Assembly (NCBI GenBank): GCA_963662155.1
Contig: OY759269.1
Coordinates: forward strand, 62,001-126,000
DNA from: Lamellibrachia columna
Lineage: Eukaryota; Annelida; Polychaeta; Sabellida; Siboglinidae
Reading direction: 5' to 3'
DNA: 64,000 nt
The notes below the pieces were generated by a model that did no database searches, was not told the origin of the DNA, and saw nothing but the letters and a program-made list of their open reading frames with translations. Both the position numbers and the translations under genes were made by a program. Shown piece after piece: positions 11,435 through 21,534 of this stretch (positions are counted from its first letter, which is position 1; every line of letters begins with the position of its first letter).

Positions 11435-11605
11435 GAAGTGGTCATACTCCTGCACCCATTTGGGAGGCGGCACCTTTCAGTTACGAAGGTATTCAGTGGG
11501 GTCGATCATCCTACTTGGGCCTGTCTCTACGATAGCCATGTGAATGTGAGGATCAGAGCAACAGTCTGGCTTACGAACCACATCAATCACTGCTCCAGTT
11601 GCCAC
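11435..11605 (-). pseudogene. M23 (LytM/LECT2-like) domain exon with in-frame TGA
   Basis: Minus-strand exon with acceptor CTCATAG. The protein begins VATGAVIDVVRKPDCCSDPH and continues IHMAIVETGPSRMIDPTEYL, RN, stop, then KVPPPKWVQEYDHF in the same frame. The H-x-H followed by a G-x-x-x-x-DP-T-x-YL ending is the C-terminal signature of the peptidase M23/LECT2 fold, in which the second His of HxH binds zinc. The frame stays coding-like beyond the stop, so a CGA arginine codon turned to TGA by CpG decay is the simplest reading. It joins the exon at 12180-12290 in phase 0. Catalytic activity cannot be judged because the N-terminal zinc ligands are not in view. Confidence 0.65.
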
Positions 11606-11904
11606 CTATGAGCAAAGTCATCGTAAATATCTACAGCAGCAAGGAAAGGAACATAACATGTGGGAAAAGTTCCACAAGAATTATTAAATTAAATATAATT
11701 TTTCCTCAGCTTTTTATTTAAATATTAATTTCTTAAATGAAGTATTTTGTCACTAATATATACTGACACTATGTCACTACGTAAAGGTAATGACAAAATG
11801 TGAGATAAAATAGGTTCTGAAACATCTCAAATGTTACACAAGTTTGGTCAAAACACGGTACAACAAACATACCATTGCAATACAGGAGATGGAGTGATAA
11901 CTAG

Positions 11905-12180
11905 AATAAAATATTCAATACACACTTTAGTTGATTAGTTGTATCTAACTTGCCTGTTTTTTCTACCACATTCAGTACACATTTTAGATTGATTAGTTGT
12001 AAGGGTCATCCATGGGAAGTATCCAACAACATTCAATACACATTTTAGTTGATTAGTTGTAAGGGTAACCTATGGGAAGTATCCAACTTCTCTGTTTGTC
12101 TACTATATTCAGTACACATTTTAGGTGATTAGTTGTAAGGGTCATCCATGGGAATTATCCAACTTGCCTGTTTTTCTACC
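11905..12180. repeat. Intronic tandem repeat reaching a splice donor
   Basis: Three to four imperfect units of about 70-90 bp, each with ATTCARTACACATTTTAG, GATTAGTTGTAAGGGT and CCATGGGAA-like blocks. On the minus strand each unit contains a GTAGAAAAACAGGCAAG-like stretch, the same sequence that forms the donor of the exon at 12180-12290. The array therefore places donor look-alikes just inside the intron. Confidence 0.75.
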
Positions 12181-12290
12181 ATGTTCAGCTCAACATTGTT
12201 AATGATAACATCCACATTCTTCATGTTGCTCACAGAAATTGTGACTTGTTGAGATCCAGCCACAGTCAGATGTCTGCTATCAGGAGCAAT
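12180..12290 (-). CDS. Beta-sandwich-like exon of the secreted M23-type gene
   Basis: Minus-strand exon of exactly 37 codons between TTGTAG and GTAGAA. It encodes IAPDSRHLTVAGSQQVTISV followed by SNMKNVDVIINNVELNM. Alternating hydrophobic residues and the N/S/T content suit beta strands of an extracellular domain. The exon ends in phase 0, matching the next exon at 11435-11605, which supplies the M23-like segment. No stop or frameshift is seen. The function of the whole protein is unknown to me; I infer it is secreted or membrane-anchored from the cysteine-rich downstream exons. Confidence 0.65.
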
Positions 12291-12299
12291 CTACAATAT

Positions 12300-13480
12300 A
12301 CAACATAGTCAACGTAGCCTACTACATGACATATCTTGCCATCAAATTCTAAGCTTCTGGAAGCTTACCAGCTCAGGGCTTGAGGCAATATTATCACATT
12401 ACAAAACGAGGTAATTAAGGACGAATGAACATATTATATTTAGTGGTAGATCTTTATTTTCTAGTAGAATTCGAGTCTTGCCATATACATGACTCGTAAA
12501 TATGTCATAATATGTAAACATCAGTGCTCTATGTGTACACCCCTGCCAAGCTGCAGTGAAAACGCTTATCAATACTTACATGACAACTTGAGTTCACGTG
12601 GAGATGCTGGGTAAGTGTAATATGGACAGCAATAATCATAAAAGCTGGAAATTACATGTTTCTGTTACATTCCTCTACTTTTCCATAGAAAAACATTTGA
12701 ATAAATATAAGGCAACTGTTTAATTTGAATGGAATTGTTTCTGTCAAGATGGCCTAGTGACACCTACATATAAAACATTACTGACTTTTTTATGGGGACT
12801 AATAACATCTTAGCACACTACATGTCCACAAGACATTTCTACATGTGACGATTACATAACTGTTGATAGTCCTGTCACACTGTAGTGGGGCTTTGATAAT
12901 GTGTAATGAACAAGAAATATATTTACCTCCTGTCCAACAGTGACTTCCAGCATAATTACTTTGTGGCTGTAATGACCATTTTCCGTCTATTTCCCAGACA
13001 CCAACACCACATGATGTCTACTACAGCAGTTTCTTTGGGAACTTTTCATTCACCTTTAGCCCAAAGATCTCTTCAAGCAGTGCCTGTGCCGTATTGTATA
13101 TATTGCATGTGAACATAAACATAATATGTCTTATACCATGATGTATCGATAGGTATTATCTCAATGGATAGTTAACCGATTGTACACTGATTAATGTGAG
13201 CCTGGGTTACAGTGGGTGACAAGTTGACATTAGGGAACCCGAAGGTGCCAGTGCTTTGCTCGTCTATGGCTTATAAACAATGTCAACGACACACAAGACA
13301 CAAGGACACAGGTTAGACAGGTCTGCATTGTTCAGGCATTAGTAAGGGGAGGGATTAACAATATGTTGTTAGGCTGCAAAGAATGTTATTTCAACAGAAA
13401 TATGGTGGGAGATTTGTTCTCCTGAGCAGGAGAACTGGAGATTTGATAGTCTTATAGCAATTGTGGGAGACAAGCTCCAT
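12300..13480. other. Probable intronic or intergenic DNA
   Basis: I see no splice-supported exon on either strand. Short ORFs here have no recognisable motif. Confidence 0.45.
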
Positions 13481-13487
13481 CCTCAAT

Positions 13488-13765
13488 TTGATTTTTCTCT
13501 TGTTTCATTTCAAAATCATTTTGGAAAAAAATCTAACCTATCTAGTATCCACTATGACATGCTAGCTCATTTGTGCAAATGTGTCATTTAGTTTTTATAA
13601 ATACATCGGACAACCTACTAGATATATTCAACTGGACCCATGTGGAATTCACTGGAAAAGGTCAAACATGGCTCCAACCAACTACATACTATGACATAAA
13701 CCTATTCACACTTTCAAAGTTACCCGATTTAATGTTCAAAGTCAATTCTTTCAATAATTTTTTTT
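13488..13765 (-). repeat. Inverted partial copy of the 861-1820 repeat
   Basis: TTTCATTTCAAAATCATT, AACCTATCTAGTATCCACTA and GCTAGCTCATTTGTGCAAA are the reverse complement of the end of the repeat at 861-1820. The match continues through AATTCTTTCAATAATTTTTT. This shows the family is dispersed in both orientations. Confidence 0.75.
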
Positions 13766-14049
13766 AAATATATACATTAAGCTGACTGTTCATACCTTTA
13801 AACAATTCATACACTCTACAGATATGAACACCAATGGCCCTGATTCACAATGGGCTAAATTAATTGAGGAGGGAGAAAGAAAACAGAAACTTGCTGGCTG
13901 ACTAGATCAAGTGACATCCCAGTTAAAAATCACTGAAATTGGCTGTAGCTACAACCATCTAAAGTACAGCAGGCAGTATTATTGTGGTTTGACCCTTAAA
14001 CAGCAAAACAAATTCAAATACAGACCCAGACACACTGGTATGCCAAGTT

Positions 14050-14200
14050 TGTTTGATGTTCTTGACTGTCTGCATGAAGAAGTCGTACGCATGTAGGAAT
14101 GGTGCAAGCAGGTTTTTGAGGTAAACAACATTGCAGCAAGTTCCTCCATCTGAACCTTCTTGATCTCGGCTGGGCTGCTTTCTTTGTGCTTGCCTACAAC
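14050..14200 (-). other. Possible exon upstream of the M23-type gene
   Basis: The minus strand has an acceptor-like GTGGTTGTAG followed by an open stretch that reads CCNVVYLKNLLAPFLHAYDF and VKNIKQTWHTS in one frame, and GKHKESSPAEIKKVQMEELA in another. Either could be an exon; I cannot choose. Strand and position would fit a further exon of the gene at 12290-11435. Confidence 0.25.
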
Positions 14201-14229
14201 CACAAGAAGCAAGGAGATTTTGGTAGTTG

Positions 14230-14525
14230 ACTACAGCACATAGCAAGGAGACATTGGTGCTTGCCAACAGCACATAGCAAGAAGACATTGGTGCTTGTCG
14301 ACAGCACATACCAAGGAGACATTGGTGCTTGCCAACAGCACATAGCAGGGAGATGTTGGTGCTTGGATACAGCACATAGCAAGGAGACATTGGTGCTTGC
14401 TGACAGTACATAGCAAGGAGACATTGGTGCTTGCTGACAGCACATAGCAAGGAGACATCGGCGCTTGTCGACAGCACATACCAAGGAGACATTGGTGCTT
14501 GCCAACAGCACATAGCAAGGATCTA
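14230..14525. repeat. 34 bp minisatellite
   Basis: About nine copies of a 34 bp unit with core CAGCACATAGCAAGGAGACA and TTGGTGCTTG. Variants such as TACCAAGG and GTCGACAG are shared by non-adjacent units, suggesting block duplication. Because 34 is not a multiple of three, three overlapping minus-strand frames stay open; these are not genes. Confidence 0.9.
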
Positions 14526-14659
14526 AAAGATGTATATTTATAAATAAAATAGTAAACATAGGGCATAAAAAATATATGATTTGATGTGAAGACACTAACA
14601 CTTGTATACAACAAGAGATCAGCAGGAAGGTGAAGACATCAACACTTTAAAACAAGGAT

Positions 14660-15890
14660 TTAACAAGACTGCATCCCGAACAACAAGTTCCAGATGGCAA
14701 GTGGACAAGGAAGCCATTGGCTTATTGAGAGTCCAACAATTTTCTCATCTATGTGTAGCCCGCCCTGATCAAATATCTGTCAATTCTATTTCTAAACATA
14801 TTCACAATACTAGCATTAACACAATCATTTGGCAGTTTGTTCCATTCATTTATCACCCTTTGTGAGAAAGAGGACTTTCTCATGTCCAACCTACACTGCT
14901 CCTTAACTAATGCTGCTTTGTGTCCTCTGGTTCTACTGCCTTCTTTAAGTTTGAAGAACATACATGTATTCCTGTCAACATTCTCATAACCATTCACTAT
15001 ATTAAACACTTCTATTTGGTCTCCTCTTAGTGTCCTGGTCTCTAGGGTTGTCAAACCACATTGTAATAAGCGACTTTCGCAACTAAGGTCTCTCAATTCT
15101 GGAATCATTTTAGTTGCTCTTCGTTGTATTCTTTCTAGCTAGTCTATGTCCTTTTTACGATATGGCCTCCATGCTTGAATAAAATATTCCAAATGTGGTC
15201 TAACTATTGCTCTGTACAGGGGTACAATTAGCTGTTTCTCGTTATACATGTTAGTTCACCTAATTAGCCCTAGGATTTGATTTCCTTTCGAAGCAGCAAT
15301 CCCACATTGCTCTGAAACTTTCATGTCAGCACTAAATGTTACTCCTAGGATCTTTTCTTGTGTAGTTCTACCTAGTACAGCATCCCCCATTTTATATTCT
15401 TCTTCCATGTTTCCATGTCCTATGTGTATACATTTACAATTCCCGAAATTGAATAACATCTGCCATTTTTCTGACCATTTAACTAATTTATCTAGATCAT
15501 CCTGTAAACTTTGTTTATCTGTATCATTAGTAACCTTTCTGAATACTTTTGTGTAATCTGCCAATTTGAGTACTTTGCTAGATATGTCATCTTCCAAATC
15601 ATTTATATATATATATATAATTATATATAGATATATATTAAAAATGGTATAGGGCCTAATACCGATCCCTGTGGTACCCCACTCAAAACAGATTTCCAGT
15701 TTGAAATCTCACCATCTACTATTACTCTCTGTCTTCTGTGTGTAAGCCACTTTTCTATCCAATTGATTACATCATTACCTATACCATGGGCTTTTAGTTT
15801 AAGCAACAATCTTTGATGTGGCACTTTATCGAAAGCTTTCTCAAAATCTAAGTAGACAACATCCACCGTCATCTACCCACTTTATAATTT
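14660..15890 (-). mobile_element. CR1-like LINE, RT to 3' end (dead)
   Basis: Reading the minus strand from 15872: VVYLDFEKAFDKVPHQRLLL, then SGVPQGSVLGPIPFLIYI (RT fingers and palm). After an AT microsatellite at 15606-15645 come LEDDISSKVLKLADYTK, CKCIHIGHGNM and LGVTFSADMKVSEQC, and finally the C-terminal block ending NRIDRYLIRAGYT near 14749. The catalytic FADD motif reads LADY, so an Asp is lost. The AT repeat lies in the codons for LIYIND, which are themselves TATATA-like. 5'-truncated and inactive. The 3' tail extends to about 14660. Confidence 0.9.
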
Positions 15891-15899
15891 CTTACAAAA

Positions 15900-16126
15900 A
15901 ACATAAAAGATTGGTTAGACATTACCTTGCTTTTTAACTAATTTTCTAGATCATGCTGTAAACTTTGTTTATCTGTATCATTAGTAACTTTTCTGAATAT
16001 TTTTGTTTTATCTGCAAATTTGAATACTTTGCTAGATATGTCATCCTCCAAATCATTTATATATATTTTTAGGCGACATATGCTAGCACCAGAGTTGACC
16101 TGTTCCGTCCTTTCTTCTTTAGCCAA
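15900..16126 (-). mobile_element. Partial duplicate of LINE RT segment
   Basis: Minus strand reads KIYINDLEDDISSKVFKFAD, then KTKIFRKVTNDTDKQSLQHD, repeating the segment at about 15480-15610 of the adjacent LINE. The catalytic motif reads FADK here. This second copy carries its own, different change at the same active-site residue, so it is an independent insertion or an old tandem duplicate. Confidence 0.8.
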
Positions 16127-16129
16127 TAA

Positions 16130-18165
16130 GGACGGAAGTTAGAATCTGCAATTAACTGGCTCCTATGTATAAATTCCCTACATTGCCCTACCTTTGTGTA
16201 AACTAATATTTATGTCAAACATAGCCAGGATACTAAATGCATGACATATCAAACATGTCTTGAATCATGCTCTGGTCTGTTTTAATTAATTCACAATATT
16301 TATTATATAAATCATCTAATTGACCATACTCTAAAAAAGTCAATAATAATGTGATTCTCTGATGATCAGTTAGAATACCACAATGTGTGAATTAATTACT
16401 GATGACTGGTGCTGTGACAGTTCCAGGTCCAGAAAGAACCAATACCCGCAGTACCTACTGGGACCCACAGTTTTGGTTCTAGACCCGGAACCGTGACGGC
16501 AGTAGTTACTACTGGTTTCTTATTATTACATGATTACAGAGCCAATTACTGTGTACATAATCACATACCACTAAAGGAGTACAGATGGTGGAATCGCAAC
16601 ATCAACTTCAGTTCAGCCCAACTCTTTTTTGTTCGATTAACTTTGAACATAGGTGTTTTAATTAGTGGCTATAAAAAATGCCCCATTTTGGTGCCGTTTT
16701 TAGGTTCAGTGCCAATAATCTAAAAAACGTATTTACGTCTTTAAAAAAGTACTTCAATTCTTAAACTTTTTCACAATTCAATTTATCATAGCTATCACCA
16801 TCTCATAAAAAGATCTGCAATTTGAAATTTTCAGTGACATCCTTATTTTTGGTGGCACCAATTTGTGACATTTGCGACGTTCTTCGAACCAAATTCCTAC
16901 CGCTAGCTAATTCTACCTACACTCCAGTAAGTCTAAATATAGGCAGAAACACCTGCATTGTATTAAATAAGAATACTGTTAGGCCAGTAATTTTGCTGCA
17001 ACACATTCACCCTTACCCTCGCTGCCTCTGGCGGCGATGCCCAAACTCAAAGACGCTAATCGTAGTCGTGGAAAAACGTGGCCACTGTAAAACGGTGGCC
17101 GAATATCGTAAACATGTTTGATAAATGTTTTAGTAAGTATGTTTTAAAACGTAACGTTTCTGAAATGACGCTATATACCGCTGACCGTCGTAATATTTCA
17201 CAATAACGAGCAAGTCCGAAAGATAAATGAATATTCCGTTACTCCGTCACACATGTCTATCCGAAAGATGGCGGACTCTTAAGCCCAAATTCCCCACCTG
17301 TGGCGCCACTAACCATTTCAATAGCCTCGATTAATCAGGCTGCGGGATGTGACGCCACCGTTTGTCGCAGTCACTACACTTTCGTCAAGAATCACCCGTA
17401 TATAATTCCGTCCTGGAATATCAAGCAACAAATGTTGTTGTGGGCAATATTGTTTTTAGATAATTGAAAGTTCGTAGAATTTTTGACACCTGTAACACTT
17501 TGCGTATATTCACCCATTACAGACGGCTTTGACGACCGTCATCACGGCGGTCGATGTTCCTCCCACCTTGGGCAGATCTACAGAATTAATAGTTGTAAAC
17601 ATCCTTATAATAATAATAATTACCAATGCTATAGATTTCAATCCACAATTAACTTTTGTCCACTACGAAACAATGGTAAACAATTGTTCCATACTTTAGT
17701 CATGATAACTATCATAACAATGTTTTTTTTAGGAAAGTTATATTTTTTCATGAGGGCGTGACCCAATAAAATAATTGAAATTTGTATGAACGGTCGTAAT
17801 TTAAGACCACTTGTATTATTTGGGCTGTTTGCATTATAAGACATTATTAATTTTATGATAACGGAAAGACACGGTTTACGTACTGAGATCCGTATTTCCC
17901 TTCTCCAAGGTTTTCTTGCTTCTGTGATAGTTGGTTTGTAGCTATGAAATAAACAAATGTCAAGATCAGTGTTGTCATATCTTTTAGATTAGCATTAAAA
18001 AAACAACAATGTACTCGTCAGTATTTGTACTGTAAAGAGTAGTAGGGCGCAATCGACAAAAATTTGAAACAGAATCAGCCGTGTTTTTCTGGGATGACTT
18101 CTGGAAAATGTTACAGTTAAAAAAAATTTGCTCAACAGTTTCAAACCCCACCCCCAAAGAAATGT
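16130..18165. other. Gene-free stretch with possible promoter-like segment
   Basis: No recognisable gene. The 17000-17420 portion is less AT-rich and contains AAAGATGGCGGAC at 17264-17276, which fits the YY1 consensus often found at animal promoters. The ATG in it is followed after three codons by TAA. I see no convincing downstream exon. Confidence 0.3.
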
Positions 18166-18166
18166 T

Positions 18167-18367
<201 letters not shown>

Positions 18368-18454
18368 TTCCACCGCACCTATCACCACACCTATCACAAC
18401 ACATATCACCACAGCGCTCATCAGACGTCATGCTTTTGCGCGTTATTTTTTTTA

Positions 18455-19399
18455 GTATGCAGGCCTGATGTAGCAGAAGCATTCAAAGCAATGATAGGTG
18501 GGAAATTTGCACCACTAATTATTCTGGATGACAAATATACCGACGTGAACTTGCTGACCAACACCTTCAACAAAATAGTGACCGACACAGCCAGCGAGAT
18601 CCTTGGAAAACACCGTCGGACAAAGAAACCATGGGTCAGAGCAGACATCCTAGATTTCTGTGACAAAAGAAGGAAATTGAAAATGAGAAAATGCGATCCT
18701 GAAGGTGCAGCAAAATACAGAGAAGTAAACAGAAAGATCAAACTAGATATGAGAAGAGCAAAAGATAACTGGATAGCAGAACAATGCTGTAAAATTGAAG
18801 ACAGCTTGAGCAAGAACAACAGCAAGAAGGCTTATCAAATAGTGAAAGACCTGACATCAGTGAAGAAAGGGATAACTACGACTATCCAAGACAAATCAGG
18901 GAAATGCCTGACAGAAGAACATCAGATCCTCAATCGATGGACAGAATACTGCTCAGAACTGTACAGCCACAACCCCAACGGAGTCCCAGTAGTACTAAAT
19001 TGTCCACAGACTACTGAAGAGGACGACTGCCCCATTCTTCGTGAGGAAGCGAAGGCTGCAGTAAAGTCTCTAAAAAAAGGAAAGTCAGCTGGAATTGATA
19101 ACATACCAGCAGAACTGGTTCAAGCTGGGGGAGAAACCTTGATCACCACAGTTATAACAATCTGCAACAAGATCTGGCAGACAGGAAAATGGGTCACTCC
19201 ATAGACTCAGCCACTGATCATCACACTTCCCATGAAAGGCAACCTACAGATGTGCCAAAATTACAGAACAATCAGCCTCATCAACCACCCGAGCAAAGTC
19301 ATGTTGAAGATACTACTCAACAGACACAAACCCCAGGCAGAAGAGATCATCGTTGAAGAACAAGCGAGTTTTCGAGCAGGACATAGCACCAGTGAACAT
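18455..19399 (+). mobile_element. LINE ORF2, first half (interrupted by 19400-25895)
   Basis: The + strand encodes the linker and start of RT: RPDVAEAFKAMIGGKFAPL, KHRRTKKPWVRADIL, KKGKSAGIDNIPAELVQAGG, a stop (TAG in place of W) after KWVTP, then MCQNYRTISLINHPSKVMLK and EEQASFRAGHSTSEH. The last codons GAA CAT are followed directly by foreign sequence. The next LINE codons (IFNLRIL) appear at 25899. The endonuclease is missing, so the copy was already 5'-truncated. Confidence 0.9.
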
Positions 19400-19770
19400 T
19401 TATGCAATAACCAACACAAGTCCGATGTAGGAGAGAATTGAAACAGGCCAAATAAATGACGTTTTTTATTGCAAAGTGTACTGCTTATCACGCAGCCACT
19501 TTGGGAAGAACATTAACAGGAATGTGAGCTCCTCTAAGCGAAACCGACAGGAACTGAACACATGTACAGCCCCGTCCGGCAAGTTTCTCAGAGCCCACAT
19601 TCCTACAAGCATGACGATAACATATATACATCAAGAAGTCGTCATAAACATGTAATGCAAAGAATACAGACATTCCACTACCAATACACAAATTTAATTA
19701 CAAACAGGTGGGGCCATTTCGGCACAAGGTCACCCACAAACCTGTGACCACCCCACCACGACCTAACCTG

Positions 19771-20001
19771 TTAAGTAATTCTGATATACTTTCTAAAAGC
19801 AACTGAACTCCACTTTTGTACTGAAAGCTCAAAGATCGCACAAGCACTGGAGACCCCCATCGGAAGGACAGCATCCATGAAAAACTTACCCTTCCACTGG
19901 AAACCCAGAAGTGGTCGGTCCAGTGTTGAGACTGGAATAATCCTAAAAGCCGATTCTATGTCCACTTTAGCCGGGTTGCTGTTTGATGAGCCTAATAGCA
20001 T
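19771..20001 (-). pseudogene. Truncated RT palm, DIRS-type element
   Basis: Minus strand reads AKVDIESAFRIIPVSTLDRP, then LLGFQWKGKFFMDAVLPMG and VSSACAIFE. The D-x-x-S-A-F-R-x-x-P-V block and LP-x-G-x-x-S-A pattern are typical of RTs from tyrosine-recombinase retrotransposons (DIRS, PAT, Ngaro). Coding similarity stops after about 75 residues, well before the catalytic DD motif. About 370 bp of non-coding terminal sequence follow. Confidence 0.7.
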
Positions 20002-20202
20002 CCTGTATAGTGTCGTACTGGATAACGGAAATTTCTGCCTAGCGCAGCTCCTATCTTGCTGTCTATTACTGCGGGGAATTCGACGTCGGACATCAAATTA
20101 GTGACCCCTTTATATTGTTATGCTGGTAAGCCATTGAGAAGATTATGATTGTAGCCGACAAGGATATCTCTAAGTGCGTCGGGAGAGACTGGGGTAGGCA
20201 TA

Positions 20203-20885
20203 CTATCTCCTGAAAACGGCTGGTCGCGAACTGGCACTCAACGAATGGGCCACAGGGTTGCCGGTGGCTGATGTCGGTCGGGCAGGATTGGGTTTGGTTT
20301 GTTGCCTATAGCACTGTACCGCTGAATGGGGGCCGCCGCAGCGTCTACACGTGTGTGTGTAGCGACAGGTGGCTGCGTTACAGACCTCCCCCCGAAGCAG
20401 GTTTTGGTGGATGGCCACTTAGCATTACCCCAGCTGGCCTTACCCGTGCTACGAAAGGGGGCCCCACTGGGTGTGGCAGCTGGGCGACTCTCGGATGCAT
20501 TCATCCACAGGTACCAGCAAACCGATTCCCACCCCCAGTTGTAATCCTGACGAAGCGACCGGAATGCCTCGTCATACGACCGCCAGTCTGCACCCTTCTC
20601 ATATAAAGAACGAATCGTCTGGATGTACATGAGCATGTTGTGTGATTCTGCCATGTGTTGCGGCTGAAGTAGAAAGACAGACATGTAAATTTCGAAACCC
20701 TGCAGCCATTGGTCAAATGACACAGTGCTGCTCCTTGCCCTAGGGGCGACACAGAACATGGGGGTCTCGTCGTCACTGCCTGGCCTAACTGACACAGAAT
20801 AGCTTTGTGGTGAGGAGTCATGCAACAATGAGGAAATACTAACATAGTCCCCGGACCAAATCTGGGCTTTGAGCTTGTCAGACAC
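20203..20885 (-). pseudogene. Gag-like C-terminal part with CCHC zinc knuckle
   Basis: From 20885 the minus strand reads SDKLKAQIWSGDYVSISSLL, later FDQWLQGFEIYMSVFLLQPQ and SYDEAFRSLRQDYNWGWESV. A shift to another frame near 20430 then gives CNAATCRYTHTCRRCGGPHS followed by AVQCYRQQ. The KI/AQIWSGDYV block, the FEIYMSVF helix and the Cys-rich C-terminus are the layout of DIRS-class gag-like ORF1 proteins. At least one frameshift separates the capsid-like and zinc parts. The zinc pattern C-x5-C-x5-C-x2-C-x3-H-x4-C keeps all ligands. Confidence 0.65.
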
Positions 20886-20930
20886 GCGGGAATGACGGGA
20901 TAGGGCTGAAGTTGCAAACGATCGAGGCTA

Positions 20931-21449
20931 CTAGATCTTGGGATGCCCTGGGGAGCGTGTGTACTTCATTACCTGTATGGATACCTGAAGATATGGCCTC
21001 TGGCCACGGGGCTGACCTTGGTCTTGGAACGGGGCTTGGTGGAGCGCCTGCCGCATATAATGCCACCCGACTTGATGTATGGCCGCCCTGCGGCCATAGA
21101 CAAATGTTAGCCAAGGGCGGAGCGATGGGCTCCCCCCAGCAGACGCCGACATTGCCACAGGGGCCGCTATTGGAGGCGGTGCAGGTAGGGCGTTGGTCGC
21201 AGGCAGTTGTTGCAGACCACGCACCATTGCGTGGACTTCCTGCAACATCTTGTCAGAAGCTTCAAGCCGGCGCTCCATACTCGACAAGCGCTCCTCCGTT
21301 ATACCTCTTCGACCCGCGGCTGCGCCCGCTACCGGACGAACGGCCTGCTGGTGAGCCGGCTCGTCGTCAAGGTGCTGCACGATGTGGCCCATTGCCGATC
21401 GTGCAACGGAAGCGCGGCTAGCCGCTGCTCGCGACCTTGTTGCCACCAC
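20931..21449 (-). pseudogene. Gag-like N-terminal part
   Basis: The ORF starts MVATRSRAAASRASVARSAM and continues through a charged helix (EERLSSMERRLEASDKMLQE) and an Ala/Pro-rich linker. It ends at a TAG near 20931. A +1 frame then carries VASIVCNFSPIPSFPRV into the next segment, so one frameshift lies near 20950. The helix resembles the coiled coil of gag-like proteins. The satellite array begins about 85 bp upstream. Confidence 0.55.
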
Positions 21450-21534
21450 ATTGTGGAAGAGCCAATACTGAGTGAACGGCTAAACGCTTGGAAACTGCCA
21501 CCACATTACTGTTAAAAGCACTGTATTGGGGGCG

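Noticed and set aside
13959..14614. Cys-rich minus-strand ORFs in several frames
   Set aside because: They come from the 34 bp minisatellite, which repeats in every frame.
14602..14865. 87-codon + ORF
   Set aside because: Antisense shadow of the minus-strand LINE C-terminus.
17264..17276. YY1-type promoter with a short ORF
   Set aside because: The ATG in the motif is followed by a stop after three codons and no exon is visible downstream. It is kept only as a weak note.
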